Notes: generated by a model from the sequence alone, not told the origin. A stretch of DNA of 64,000 nucleotides from Caballeronia humi (GCF_001544475.1 NZ_FCNW02000029.1:21312-85311), one strand, 5' to 3'. Numbered from the stretch's first letter, positions 44,767-53,905 are shown. Translations and numbers: made by a program.

Positions 44767-45714
44767 TCAGCTTTCCTCTTTCTTCGCGAGCGCGCGCCGG
44801 TGCGCAAGCAGCGCCATCAGCCGGCGATCGCGCCAGCGGCTCTGCTTCTCGATATCGTCGCGATCCAGTACGGCGCGCCGCTCGGCGTCGAGCTTCGCGA
44901 TCGTTTCCGGCGACCAGTCGAACGGCGCGCGCGCGGCCGCGATCGATCGGTACGTGCCGCCGTAGCGATCCGCGTAATCCGCGACGCCGCCGGGCGCGTT
45001 CAAATCGATCGTCTCGAACGGGCCCATGAACGACCAGCGCATCGCTAAGCCGTCGCGCATCACGGTGTCGAGGTCGGCGGCGCTCGCGTAGCCTTGCGCG
45101 TAGAGGCTCAGTGCTTCGTCGAGGACGGCGCCTTGTATACGGTTCAGCAGGAAGCCCGCGATCTCGCGATTCACCGTCACCGCCTTCTGCCCCGCTTCGT
45201 CGTAGATCGCACGCGCGCGCTCGAGCGTCTCGGCCGACGTCCACGGCGCGCCGCACAGTTCGACCAGCGGCACGAGCGACGGCGGATTCACCGGATGCCC
45301 GACGAGGCACCGCGCGCGGCCGTGCAGGCCCTCGGTGAACGTCGATGCGGGAAGCCCCGACGTAGAACTGGAGAGCAGCGTGTCGGGCTTCGTCAAGCGA
45401 TCGAGTTCGGTAAACAAGGCGCGCTTCGCTTCCACGATCTCCGCGATGTTCTCCTGCACCAGTTCGACGTCGCGCACGGCATCGGCGAGACTCGCGCACG
45501 GCGTGATGCGCGCGACGATCTGCGCGGCGGGCTCGTCGATCAGGCCGAATTCGTCGAGGTCCCGCACGCTTTCTTCAATCGCGGGCAGTGCGCCGTCCAG
45601 CATCTTGAGGTCCGCGTCGTGCAGATGCACGTCGAAGCCCGCGCGCGCGAACACGATCGCCCACGCCCTGCCGATCCGTCCCGATCCGATCACCGCTACA
45701 CGTCGATTCGTCAT
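44767..45714 (-). CDS. 3-hydroxyacyl-CoA dehydrogenase family, L-gulonate/carnitine 3-dehydrogenase type
   Basis: A 315-residue NAD-dependent dehydrogenase. The N-terminal Rossmann motif is GSGRIGRAWAIVFARAGFDVHLHD. The catalytic His lies in CLVGHPVNPPSLVPLVEL, a HPVNPP variant shared with lambda-crystallin/L-gulonate 3-dehydrogenase and related to L-carnitine dehydrogenase. The C-terminal helical domain begins NRIQGAVLDEALSLY. Such enzymes oxidise the 3-OH of free hydroxyacids, giving a 3-keto acid that BKACE (same operon) could cleave. A hairpin-forming leader (45730-45764) with AAGGA lies before the ATG. Substrate is inferred, not shown. Confidence 0.88.
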   Translation of the reverse strand: MTNRRVAVIGSGRIGRAWAIVFARAGFDVHLHDADLKMLDGALPAIEESVRDLDEFGLIDEPAAQIVARITPCASLADAVRDVELVQENIAEIVEAKRALFTELDRLTKPDTLLSSSTSGLPASTFTEGLHGRARCLVGHPVNPPSLVPLVELCGAPWTSAETLERARAIYDEAGQKAVTVNREIAGFLLNRIQGAVLDEALSLYAQGYASAADLDTVMRDGLAMRWSFMGPFETIDLNAPGGVADYADRYGGTYRSIAAARAPFDWSPETIAKLDAERRAVLDRDDIEKQSRWRDRRLMALLAHRRALAKKEES

Positions 45715-45729
45715 TGTTTATTCCTTGTC

Positions 45730-45764
45730 GGCCAGAGTTGACGGTTTAGCGCCTTACTCTGGCC
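45730..45764 (-). promoter_or_regulatory. Hairpin leader A before the gulonate-dehydrogenase-like gene
   Basis: On the minus strand GGCCAGAGT pairs perfectly with ACTCTGGCC (45756-45764 with 45730-45738). The last 17 bases, 45748-45764, occur identically at 56815-56831 before the MFS gene of the HppD operon. The stem ends a few bases before the AAGGA ribosome-binding site, so it could gate translation or bind a regulator inside the operon. Confidence 0.5.
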
Positions 45765-45786
45765 TCATCCCACGAAGTTGCGGAAG

Positions 45787-47886
45787 TCAAGCCTTCTTGT
45801 CACGCAACGTGATAACTGCAGCCAGCACCACGAGCCCGTTGATGATGTCGCGCACGGCCGGCGGCACGGTCGTGCCCGCGAGCAGCGTGCCGAGCGCGGT
45901 GAGCAACAGCGCGCCGCCGAACACGCCGAGATAATGGCCGCGCCCGCCCGTGATCAGCGCGCCGCCCACGACGACGACCGCAATCGACGGCAGCAAATAC
46001 GGGTCGCCCATGCCGAGGAACGCCTGGCTGCTGAAACCGGCAAGCAGCAATCCGACGATCGCGGAGCACAGCCCCGAGAGGCAGTACACGGCGATCAGCG
46101 TCGCGCCGACGCGCACACCCGAGAGCTTCGCCGCGATCTGCGAATTGCCGACGGCATACACCCGCCGACCGAACGGCGTGCGATGCAGCAGCACCAGCGC
46201 GATCGCGAGAAAGACGGGCACGCTCCACGCCGCGAGCGACAGCGGACCGAAGCGGCCGTTGGTGAATTCGCTGATCGTCGAGGGCGCCCAGCCTTGCGGC
46301 GAGCCGTTGCAATAGATCAGCGTGAGACCTTGCAGCAGGCCATTCGCCGCGAGCGTGACGACGATCGGGGGCAGGCCGAGCATCACCACGCCGATGCCGT
46401 TGAACACGCCGACCAGCAACCCGGCGCCAAGCACGAGCGGCACCGCCCACGCGGCCGCGCCGTTCACGCCGTGCGTGAGGCCCGTAAGCAGCACGCCGGA
46501 CAAGGTGATGAGCCACGGCATCGACAAGTCGAGGCCGCCTGTGAGGATCACCGCGCCCTGACCGAGGCCGAGGATCGCGAGGAACAGCGTCAGCGTGAGG
46601 AGGCTGCTGTAGAAGTTCGCGCTCGCGAGCACGCCCGGGCCATAGACGATCCCGGTGATCACGACCACCGCGAAAAACAGCAGATACGCCGGCACCACAT
46701 ACTTCACCCACTCGCGATTACGCTCGATCCAGTCGCTGAGAAACCGCCCTTTCAGCTCGGTGTTTTCGAGCGGACGGAAATCCTCCACCTCGAACGACAC
46801 GCGCCGCGCGCGCGGATCATCCTTCGCGCGCGTTCCGGTGCGCACCGCCTTCATCCACTGCGACGCATAGCGCGCGCAGTGATGCGCGGCCGATTGCTTG
46901 CCGATCGACGAGCCGAGCACCGCGAGAATCAGGATCACCGCTTCGGCGATCGTCGTGAAGAACGCCGACACGTTCAACACGAGCAAGATGTTGACGGTGA
47001 TCATCAGCGTCATCGCGGCGAACACCGTGCCGACGCAGCCGCCGCGCCCGCCGCCGAGCCACGTTCCGCCGAGCACGACCGCCGTGAACATCGACAGCAA
47101 CAGCGGCCGGCCGACGAGCGGATCGGCGGAACCCGTCTGCGCCGACACATACAGGCCCGCCGCCGCGTAGAACATGCCGGCGAGCGCGTAAGTCGCGATG
47201 CGATAGCGCGTGACCGGCATGCCGTTCGCATACGCGCCGTCCGGGTCGCTGCCGAGCGCGTACAGGCCCACGCCGAAGCGCGTGCGCTTGACGAACGACC
47301 ACACCAGCAGCGCGACCACGAGCACGGCGGCCGACATCGGCATCTTGTCGGGGATCAGGTCGGAGGTGACGAACGCGCCGAACTGTTCGCCGATACTGCC
47401 GCCCGGCTTGTTCTGGATCAGGAGCGTGAGGCCTTGCACCATGAACATCGTTGCGAGCGTGACGACGATCGATTGCAAGCGGAACCACGCGATCACCGCG
47501 CCGTTAACGAGCCCGATGCCGCCGCCGATCGCGAGGATCAATGCCACGCCGCCCCACTGTTCGAGCGGCGTGCCCTGCACGAAGCGCACGGCGAGCACGT
47601 TCGACAGCGACACGACCGCCGACGCGGAGAGATCGAAACCGCCCGAGAGCACGACGATGGTCTGCCCAATTGCAGCGAGCGCGAGCGTCGTGCTGCTCGA
47701 TATCACCGAGCCGATGTCGTACATGCCGACCGGTGTCGCCGACAGCGACACCCACGCGATCAGCATCGCGAGCAGTGCGCCGATGGCGATGATCAGTCCG
47801 CGATAGTGATCGACGCGCGCGCCGAAACCGATGCGCGCCCCCGGCCGCACGATCTCGCTGTCGGGCGACGCAATTGCGTTGTTCAT
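45787..47886 (-). CDS. Fused RbsC-type sugar ABC permease (two permease domains in one chain)
   Basis: A 699-residue inner-membrane protein in which two complete RbsC/BPD_transp_2 permeases are joined. The first (about residues 20-330) contains AIGQTIVVLSGGFDLSASAVVSLSN, SIVVTLATMFMVQGLTLL and VVLGGTWLGGGRGG. A hydrophilic linker (about 335-385) follows. The second (about 400-695) repeats these as GLGQGAVILTGGLDLSMPWLI, PIVVTLAANGLLQGLTLIY and VVVGGALITGGRGHYLGVFGG. RbsC normally dimerises, so the fusion would make an intramolecular heterodimer. ATG 47886 follows GAGAGG; a longer frame upstream overlaps the ATPase gene and was rejected. It pairs with the ATPase and binding protein upstream. 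Confidence 0.92.
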   Translation of the reverse strand: MNNAIASPDSEIVRPGARIGFGARVDHYRGLIIAIGALLAMLIAWVSLSATPVGMYDIGSVISSSTTLALAAIGQTIVVLSGGFDLSASAVVSLSNVLAVRFVQGTPLEQWGGVALILAIGGGIGLVNGAVIAWFRLQSIVVTLATMFMVQGLTLLIQNKPGGSIGEQFGAFVTSDLIPDKMPMSAAVLVVALLVWSFVKRTRFGVGLYALGSDPDGAYANGMPVTRYRIATYALAGMFYAAAGLYVSAQTGSADPLVGRPLLLSMFTAVVLGGTWLGGGRGGCVGTVFAAMTLMITVNILLVLNVSAFFTTIAEAVILILAVLGSSIGKQSAAHHCARYASQWMKAVRTGTRAKDDPRARRVSFEVEDFRPLENTELKGRFLSDWIERNREWVKYVVPAYLLFFAVVVITGIVYGPGVLASANFYSSLLTLTLFLAILGLGQGAVILTGGLDLSMPWLITLSGVLLTGLTHGVNGAAAWAVPLVLGAGLLVGVFNGIGVVMLGLPPIVVTLAANGLLQGLTLIYCNGSPQGWAPSTISEFTNGRFGPLSLAAWSVPVFLAIALVLLHRTPFGRRVYAVGNSQIAAKLSGVRVGATLIAVYCLSGLCSAIVGLLLAGFSSQAFLGMGDPYLLPSIAVVVVGGALITGGRGHYLGVFGGALLLTALGTLLAGTTVPPAVRDIINGLVVLAAVITLRDKKA

Positions 47887-47914
47887 GAGAGCCTCTCGTT
47901 GCCTGATCGCGGTC

Positions 47915-49429
47915 CTAGCTGGACAGCATCTTGCGCATGACGTTTTCTTCGTTGAGCGCGTCGCCTTTGAGTTCCGCGACATTGCGCCCGCGATACACCA
48001 CCGACACCCGGTCGCAGACGTTGACGAGCTCCGGCACGTCGGTCGAATAGAACAGCACCGAGCCGCCCGCCGCCGCGAACGCGCGCATCAGCACGAAGAT
48101 CTGATGCTTGGTGCCGACATCGATGCCGCGCGTCGGATCGAACATCAGCCAGACGCGGCTTTGCGTGAGCAGCCACTTCGCCATCGCGATCTTCTGCTGG
48201 TTGCCGCCCGAGAACGACAGACACGGCTTGTAGACCGCGCGCGGATTCACTTCCATCTGCGCGAGCGCGCGCTTGATCGCGGCCTGCTCGCGCTTGCGAT
48301 CGATCAGGCCGAAGCGCGAAAAGCGCTTGATGACCGGCAGCGATACGTTTTCTCCGCCCGGCAGCCGAAGGAAAAGCCCTTCGGTCTTGCGGTCCTCGGG
48401 CAGAAAACTCGTCGATACGCCGGCCTTCAGCGAATCGGCGGTCGAGGTCAGCGTGACCGGCTTGCCGTCGATCAGGATCTGGCCTTCGTCGATGAACTCC
48501 GCGCCGAACAGCGCCTCGAAAAGCTCGCGCTGGCCCATGCCCTGCAACGCCGCGATGCCGTGCACTTCGCCGGGCTTGAGCGTCAGATTGAAGTCAGTCA
48601 CCACGCCGTCCACGCGAATGCCGCGCGCTTCCATCGCGGGCGTTTCGCTGCGCGCTTCGGCGGGCGCCGGCACCTTCGGCGGATACTTGGCCTCCATCGA
48701 GCGGCCGATCACGAGGCGGATCACGTCGTCATCGGAGATGTCGGCGGTCTCGAATGCGCCTACGTCGCGGCCGTTGCGATACACGGTCAGGCTGTCGCAG
48801 AACTCGCGCACTTCCTGCATGCGGTGCGAGATGAACACGAACGTGACGCCGCGCGCCTTCATCTCGTCGATACGGCGCGACAGCCACGCGACGTCGCGGC
48901 CCGAGAGCGCGGAGGTCGGCTCGTCGAGCAGCAGCACTTGCGGCGCGCGCACGATCGCCTTCGCGATCTCGATCTTCTGCCGCACCGGCAACGCAAGATC
49001 GCGGATGTATGCGCCGGGCCGCACGTCGGTCAGCTCCAGCCGGTCGAGCCACTCGGCCGCCACGCGCTGCGATTCGCGCCGCTTGATGCGGCCGAGCCAG
49101 CCCGTCGGTTCATACGACATCAACAGGTTCTGCGCGACCGTCAGATCGCGCACAAGCGTCATCTCCTGGAACGCGGTCTGCACGCCCGCACGATGCGCGT
49201 CTTTCGGACCGCGCATCGTCACGTCGCGGCCCATCACGGCGATGCTGCCCGCGTCGGGCTGCATGAGTCCCGACAGCAGCTTGACGGTGGTCGACTTGCC
49301 CGCGCCGTTCTCGCCGAGCAGCGCGTGAACGGCGCCCTGCCTGACGCGAAACGATGCGCCGTCGAGCGCGACGGTCGCGCCGAAGCGCTTCGTCACGTTC
49401 GACAAATCGATGGCCCATGCGCTCGTCAT
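47915..49429 (-). CDS. Sugar ABC transporter ATPase (RbsA/MglA family)
   Basis: A 504-residue protein with two tandem ATPase domains. The first has Walker A GENGAGKSTT, the Q-loop region and LLLDEPTSAL as Walker B. The second (from about residue 250) keeps LSFSGGNQQKIAMAKWL and MFDPTRGIDVG but, as usual in this family, lacks a standard Walker A (GIAALQGMGQRELFEALFG). GGGAGAG precedes the start. It is 29 bp upstream of the fused permease gene. It powers the carbohydrate uptake system encoded by its neighbours. Confidence 0.94.
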   Translation of the reverse strand: MTSAWAIDLSNVTKRFGATVALDGASFRVRQGAVHALLGENGAGKSTTVKLLSGLMQPDAGSIAVMGRDVTMRGPKDAHRAGVQTAFQEMTLVRDLTVAQNLLMSYEPTGWLGRIKRRESQRVAAEWLDRLELTDVRPGAYIRDLALPVRQKIEIAKAIVRAPQVLLLDEPTSALSGRDVAWLSRRIDEMKARGVTFVFISHRMQEVREFCDSLTVYRNGRDVGAFETADISDDDVIRLVIGRSMEAKYPPKVPAPAEARSETPAMEARGIRVDGVVTDFNLTLKPGEVHGIAALQGMGQRELFEALFGAEFIDEGQILIDGKPVTLTSTADSLKAGVSTSFLPEDRKTEGLFLRLPGGENVSLPVIKRFSRFGLIDRKREQAAIKRALAQMEVNPRAVYKPCLSFSGGNQQKIAMAKWLLTQSRVWLMFDPTRGIDVGTKHQIFVLMRAFAAAGGSVLFYSTDVPELVNVCDRVSVVYRGRNVAELKGDALNEENVMRKMLSS

Positions 49430-49458
49430 CTCGTCTCTCCCATAGCGCCAGCGGCGAT

Positions 49459-50586
49459 TCAGTCCTGCTTGCCCGTGAGTGCCGCGTTGAAGCCGACCTC
49501 GCGTGTGTCGTCGGAATAGATGTCCGCGAACCAGCCCGGTGGCACCTTGTCCGGCATGAACGCGGTGCAGCCCGCCTTGAGTTCGTCGATCGAACCGGTC
49601 TTGCAGAGCTTCGACTCATTCGTCAGGACGAGCGGCAGCTTGAGCGTCACGCGTTGCGGAAACTCCTTGCCTTCGAGCTTCTGCACGGCCAGCTTGAGCG
49701 CCATCGCGCCCGAATACGGCGGCGCGCCATACGAAATCGAGCGATAGCCGATCGAGCGATACGAGCCCTCGCCCTTCACCGTGCCCGGCGGCAACATTTG
49801 CACGCGGTGCCCGTTCGACGATTCGCCCGCGCACGGCTTCACCTTGTCGTCCGGGACACCGGCTTCGAGCTGCATCGACGCGGCCGTGAAGCAGCCAACC
49901 TGCATCCACAGGCCGTCGATCTTGTCCCACGAGTTGGTCGCGAGAATCTTCGAGAGCTCGGTCTTCGCGGTGGCTTGGCTCCACATGCCGGTGCCTTCCG
50001 CGACGATCTTGATGCCCGGATGCTTCGCGAACACTTCCTTCGCGGCCTCGGTGCGCGCGCGGTCCACCGACGTGCCCGGCACGCCGTTGATCATCACGAT
50101 ATTGCCCTTGCCGTTGAGCGTTTTCGCGAGCCACTCCGCCGTCACCGTGCCCGCCTGCTTCTGGTCGATCGTCACGTTGTGCGCGCACGGCTCGGTCACT
50201 TCGCCGTCGTACGCCGCGACCACGACGCCCTTCGAGCACGCATTCTTGATCGCGCGGTTGAGCGCGGTCGGCGAGATCGGATAGATGACGATGGCCTTCG
50301 CACCCGCCTGCACCATCGAGTTGATCTGCTGGATCTGCTTCTGCGCGTCGGTGCCCGCGACCTGCACTTCGAGATCGACCTTGTCCTTGAGCGCGGGCGT
50401 GCCGGCCATCGCCTTGACCATGTTCGCGGCCTCGGTCTGCCAGTCGTTGCCGACGTAACTCATCGACAGGAAAATCTTGTACTTCTCAGCGGCCGCCGCC
50501 GGCCCGGATACGGCGAGCCCCGCCAGCAATGCGGCGCCGAGCGCGAGCCGGCCCGCCTGACGAATCGTGTGCGTCAATGCTTTCAT
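49459..50586 (-). CDS. Periplasmic sugar-binding protein (RbsB/XylF-type)
   Basis: A 375-residue protein with a Sec signal (LALGAALLAGLAVSGPAAAAE) and a type-I periplasmic binding fold (Peripla_BP_4). Visible features are KIFLSMSYVGNDWQTEAANMVKAM, DAQKQIQQINSMVQAGAKAIVIYP and VVVAAYDGEVTEP. Several cysteines (CSKG, PCAHN, GCFTA, PCAGE, LCKTG, GCTAF) may form disulfides, a pattern unusual for RbsB. GGAGG precedes the ATG by 6 nt. It supplies the substrate to the ATPase and fused permease encoded next. The ligand is probably a sugar, sugar acid or lactone. Confidence 0.92.
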   Translation of the reverse strand: MKALTHTIRQAGRLALGAALLAGLAVSGPAAAAEKYKIFLSMSYVGNDWQTEAANMVKAMAGTPALKDKVDLEVQVAGTDAQKQIQQINSMVQAGAKAIVIYPISPTALNRAIKNACSKGVVVAAYDGEVTEPCAHNVTIDQKQAGTVTAEWLAKTLNGKGNIVMINGVPGTSVDRARTEAAKEVFAKHPGIKIVAEGTGMWSQATAKTELSKILATNSWDKIDGLWMQVGCFTAASMQLEAGVPDDKVKPCAGESSNGHRVQMLPPGTVKGEGSYRSIGYRSISYGAPPYSGAMALKLAVQKLEGKEFPQRVTLKLPLVLTNESKLCKTGSIDELKAGCTAFMPDKVPPGWFADIYSDDTREVGFNAALTGKQD

Positions 50587-50617
50587 GTCATCCTCCGATG
50601 CTTCGATTGTTTGTGTT

Positions 50618-51388
50618 CTAGCTTTCGACGTGCTGCAAACGTGCGCTCGCGGGCAAGGCGATGCCCGACGATCCGGGCACGACGTTCGGGTCGTGTCCGG
50701 GTATCACGAAGTCGGCGATCTGGCGGATACGCCTGAGCGATGCCAGTTCGGCAGCCGTCTCGTGAACGATGCCGACCGGCACGAGATCGACGATGTTCTC
50801 CATGCAGTTCGCGCAGTCGCCGGCGATCATGACGACGCCTTCGTCCGTATCGACCGCGACCGACTGATGCCCCGGCGTATGACCCGGCGTGGGCACGACG
50901 CGCACGCCGGGCGCGATGTCCGCGACGCCGTTCACGAACTGCCAGCGGAAATACTTGAGCGGTTCGCGGCCGATCAGGAACTCCTGGTAGTACGTGGCCT
51001 GCGTCGGCAGCGGACGTCCCGCGTATTCCCACTCCGCGGTCTGGATCACGAAGCGCGCGTTGCGAAAGAGCGTGTTGCCGCCGGAGTGGTCGTAATGCAG
51101 ATGCGTGTTGATGACGATATCGACGTCGTCCGCGCTCCAGCCCACGTATTCCTTCAGTGCCCTTTCGAGGCGCTCTTCGGGCGCCTGCTCGCACGGGCAC
51201 ACGAAGCTCGACACCCATGCGGGGTCGTGGATGCCCGTATCGACAACGATTTTCTTGTCGCCGCCGACGATCGCCGTGGACCACACCGGCACCTTCCACG
51301 GCTGGCCGAAGTAGCGGCCATAGACCTGCGACGATCGATCGACGGTGAGCCAGCCCGTCGGCATCGCGACAACTTTCAGTTTGTTCAA
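50618..51388 (-). CDS. Metallo-beta-lactamase-fold hydrolase, AHL-lactonase-like
   Basis: A 256-residue MBL-fold enzyme. The zinc motif is HLHYDHSGG, with further ligands in TPGHTPGHQSVAV and VMIAGDCANC and the terminal VIPGHDPNV. The overall pattern matches the N-acyl-homoserine-lactonase family, whose members also hydrolyse other lactones and thioesters. The start is TTG at 51388, chosen because GGAGG lies 6 nt before it and no ATG is well placed. In this operon (BKACE, SMP-30) hydrolysing an acyl-CoA released by BKACE or a sugar lactone is more likely than quorum quenching. Confidence 0.85.
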   Translation of the reverse strand: MNKLKVVAMPTGWLTVDRSSQVYGRYFGQPWKVPVWSTAIVGGDKKIVVDTGIHDPAWVSSFVCPCEQAPEERLERALKEYVGWSADDVDIVINTHLHYDHSGGNTLFRNARFVIQTAEWEYAGRPLPTQATYYQEFLIGREPLKYFRWQFVNGVADIAPGVRVVPTPGHTPGHQSVAVDTDEGVVMIAGDCANCMENIVDLVPVGIVHETAAELASLRRIRQIADFVIPGHDPNVVPGSSGIALPASARLQHVES

Positions 51389-51401
51389 GGCGGCCTCCGT
51401 G

Positions 51402-52334
51402 TCAGAAGTTCGTCTCGCTCGCGCCCTTCAATCCGAGCATCGCGCGCGCTTCGGCCGGCGTCGCGATGTCGAGCGACAGCCCTTCGATCACCTGGCGGAT
51501 CTTCACGACCTGCGCGGCGCTCGATTCGGCGAGCTGGCCCGGCGCGATCCATAGCGAATCTTCGAGCCCCACGCGAACGTTCGAACCTTGCGCGACGCCC
51601 ATCGTGCCGAGCGGAATCTGGTTGCGCCCGGCCCCGAGGATCGACCAGACGTAGTCGCTGCCGAACAGGCGATCGGCGGTGCGCTTCATGTGCGCAAGGT
51701 CTTCGGGATGCGCGCCGATGCCGCCGAGCAGGCCGAACACGCTCTGCACGAAGAACGGCGCCTTCGCGAGCCCGCGATCGACGAAATGCGCGAGGTTGTA
51801 CAGATGCGAGATGTCGTAGCACTCGTATTCGAAGCGCGTGCCGTTCGCGCCGCACGACGTGAGGATGTATTCGATGTCGGCGAAGGTGTTTTTGAACACG
51901 AGGTCACGGCTGTTTTCGAGGTGCTTGCGCTCCCAGTCGTGCTTGAACTCCTTGAAGCGGTCGAGCATCGGATAAAGACCGAAGTTCATCGACCCCATGT
52001 TCAGCGACGCCACTTCCGGCTTGAAATGATGCGCGGGCTTCAGCCGCTCAGCGACCGTCATGTGCGGACTGCCGCCGCTCGTGATATTGATCACCGCATC
52101 GGTCTGCGCCTTGATGCGCGGCAGAAACTGCTGGAACACGGCGGGGTCCTGCGTCGGATGTCCGTCCTCGGGATCGCGTGCGTGCAGGTGCAGGATCGCG
52201 GCGCCTTCCTTCGCGGCCGCGAGCGCGGCGTCCGCGATCTGGTCGGGCGTGACCGGCAGATAGGGCGACATCGACGGCGTATGGATCGCGCCGGTCGGCG
52301 CGCAGGTGATGATGACCTTGCGTTTCGTTGCCAT
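51402..52334 (-). CDS. Beta-keto acid cleavage enzyme (BKACE, DUF849)
   Basis: A 310-residue TIM-barrel enzyme that exchanges acetyl-CoA with a 3-keto acid, giving acetoacetate and a new acyl-CoA. Family residues are clear: ITCAPTGAIHTPSMSPYLPVTP, the metal site AAILHLHARDPEDGHPTQ, ITSGGSPHMTVAERL, and the late VRVGLEDSLW. GAGGAG precedes the ATG. It sits between an SDR gene (23 bp upstream) and the MBL hydrolase gene (13 bp downstream). With the 3-dehydrogenases in the operon the likely substrate is a 3-keto aldonate, by analogy with the 2-deoxy-3-ketoribonate route reported in Paraburkholderia and Pseudomonas. Confidence 0.92.
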   Translation of the reverse strand: MATKRKVIITCAPTGAIHTPSMSPYLPVTPDQIADAALAAAKEGAAILHLHARDPEDGHPTQDPAVFQQFLPRIKAQTDAVINITSGGSPHMTVAERLKPAHHFKPEVASLNMGSMNFGLYPMLDRFKEFKHDWERKHLENSRDLVFKNTFADIEYILTSCGANGTRFEYECYDISHLYNLAHFVDRGLAKAPFFVQSVFGLLGGIGAHPEDLAHMKRTADRLFGSDYVWSILGAGRNQIPLGTMGVAQGSNVRVGLEDSLWIAPGQLAESSAAQVVKIRQVIEGLSLDIATPAEARAMLGLKGASETNF

Positions 52335-52357
52335 GAGACTCCTCGTGACGATGACGT

Positions 52358-53164
52358 TTAGAGCACTTCGACGTTGCCGCAGACCGAGATCGCCTGCCCG
52401 GAGATGCCGCTGCCGCCGGGTGAGCACAGAAAGAGCGCAGTGGCTGCGACTTCTTCGGGCGTCGTCATGCGCCGCAGCGAAATCTTCTCCAGATAGTCCT
52501 TCTCCATCTCCTCGTAGGAGAGGCCGAGCTGCTGCGCGCGCGCCGCGATCACGCGCTCGATGCGCGGGCCTTTCACGATGCCCGGCTGGATCGCATTCAC
52601 GCGGATGCCCGACGGCCCGAGCTCGATCGCAAGGCTCTTCGTGAGCCCGACCACGGCCCACTTGGTCGCGGAATACGGCGTGCGGAACGCGTAGCCGAGC
52701 CGCCCCGCCACCGACGAGAGCGCGATGATCGCCCCGCCGTCCTTCGAGTGGCGAAGCAGCGGCACCGCGCGGCGCGCGAAATAGAACTGCGCGTTGAGAT
52801 TCACGTCGACGGTCTGTTCCCACTCGCTCACGTCGAGTTCGTCGATACCGCCTGTCGGCCCCGCGATGCCCGCGTTGTTGATCAGCACGTCGAGGCCGCC
52901 GAGTTGCGCATCGACATCGGCGAAGACGCGGTCCACCGCCTCGCGGTCCGAGACGTCCGCGAGCGTCGCGGTGATCGCGTTGCACTCGGTCTGACTCTCG
53001 GCTTCGATGAGCGCGTCGACGGCTTGCGGGCTCGCATCGCAGACATGCACGCGCGACCCGGCGTCGACGAAAGCACGCGCGATCACGAGCCCGATGCCCG
53101 ATGCGCCGCCCGTCACGAGCACGCGCAAACCCGCGTGCGGTTTCAACATCTGTAGAACCGTCAT
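52358..53164 (-). CDS. SDR family dehydrogenase of the BKACE operon
   Basis: A 268-residue classical SDR. The NAD(P) motif is VTGGASGIGLVIARAF, the structural NNAGIAGP is present, and the active site has ALSSVAG with PYSATKWAVVGLTKSLA (Ser-Tyr-Lys intact). The C-terminus GISGQAISVCGNVEVL is close to SDRs oxidising sugar acids, such as those annotated as 2-deoxyribonate 3-dehydrogenase or L-fuconate-type enzymes. It is the first enzyme gene after the GntR regulator (36 bp). It may generate the 3-keto acid for BKACE, in parallel with the gulonate-dehydrogenase-like protein. Confidence 0.9.
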   Translation of the reverse strand: MTVLQMLKPHAGLRVLVTGGASGIGLVIARAFVDAGSRVHVCDASPQAVDALIEAESQTECNAITATLADVSDREAVDRVFADVDAQLGGLDVLINNAGIAGPTGGIDELDVSEWEQTVDVNLNAQFYFARRAVPLLRHSKDGGAIIALSSVAGRLGYAFRTPYSATKWAVVGLTKSLAIELGPSGIRVNAIQPGIVKGPRIERVIAARAQQLGLSYEEMEKDYLEKISLRRMTTPEEVAATALFLCSPGGSGISGQAISVCGNVEVL

Positions 53165-53200
53165 GCTCGTCTCCGTTTTTGTTCTTGAAACGGTGCTGTG

Positions 53201-53905
53201 TCAGGCGCTGGCCGCTTCCCTGCCTTGCAGGCGCTCCTGCAGATCGGCGGCGGCATCGCCGATGTCCTGCTCGATGCCCGCGCGCGCGCCTTCGCCGTCG
53301 CCGCGCCAGAGCGCATCGACAATGTTGCGGTGCGCCGCCATCGAACGGCGCATGTGCGGGATATCGGGTGCGACGAGGTTGAGGAACGGGCCGATGCGCA
53401 TCCACAGGTTCTGGATCGTCGCGAGGGTGAGGTCGCTTGCGCCGTGTGTGTAGATCGCGATGTGGAACTCGAAGTTGCTGCGCAGGTACGCGGCGACGTC
53501 GCCGCCTTCGACATGCGCGTCCATCGTGTCGAAAATCGATTGCAGCGCGTCGAGATGGTCCTTCCTCATGCGCGATGCAGCGCGCTTAGCCACGCAACCT
53601 TCGAGCGCGATGCGCACGTCGCGCAGTTCTTCGAGGAGGTCGAGCGTCATCGGCGGGACCATCAGCGCGCGGCCGGGGCCGTCGATCAATGCGCCTTCGG
53701 CTTGCAGTCGCGTGAGGGCGGCGCGCACCGGCATCGTCGACGAACCGACCGCCTCCGCGACGCCGCGCAGGCTCAGCAACTGGCCGGGAGCGAAGCGGCC
53801 GGTCATGATCGCCTCGCGCAACTGCGCATAGACGCGGCCGGCCATCGTTTCGCGCGCCACGAGCTCGAGCGCGGGCAGGTCGTTGGAAGCTGAACGTGAT
53901 GCCAC
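53201..53905 (-). CDS. GntR family regulator with FCD ligand domain
   Basis: A 234-residue regulator. The winged helix spans about residues 18-80 (VYAQLREAIMTGRFAPGQLLSLRGVAEAVGSSTMPVRAALTRLQAEGAL). The all-helical FCD domain follows, with metal/ligand His and Asp residues in FEFHIAIY and HRNIVDALWRGD. It heads the 10-kb leftward operon and is preceded by the perfect palindrome CTGTGATCACAG, probably its own operator. Release on binding a sugar acid or lactone would induce the operon. The ligand is unknown. Confidence 0.92.
   Translation of the reverse strand: MASRSASNDLPALELVARETMAGRVYAQLREAIMTGRFAPGQLLSLRGVAEAVGSSTMPVRAALTRLQAEGALIDGPGRALMVPPMTLDLLEELRDVRIALEGCVAKRAASRMRKDHLDALQSIFDTMDAHVEGGDVAAYLRSNFEFHIAIYTHGASDLTLATIQNLWMRIGPFLNLVAPDIPHMRRSMAAHRNIVDALWRGDGEGARAGIEQDIGDAAADLQERLQGREAASA

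Noticed and set aside
45778..47940. A 720-codon plus-strand frame opposite the fused permease
   Set aside because: Composed of His/Arg/Asp-rich runs complementary to membrane helices; no family similarity.
50618..51388. Dedicated quorum-quenching AHL lactonase
   Set aside because: The motif fits, but the MBL family is broad and the gene sits inside a carbohydrate catabolic operon, so a metabolic hydrolase is the better call.
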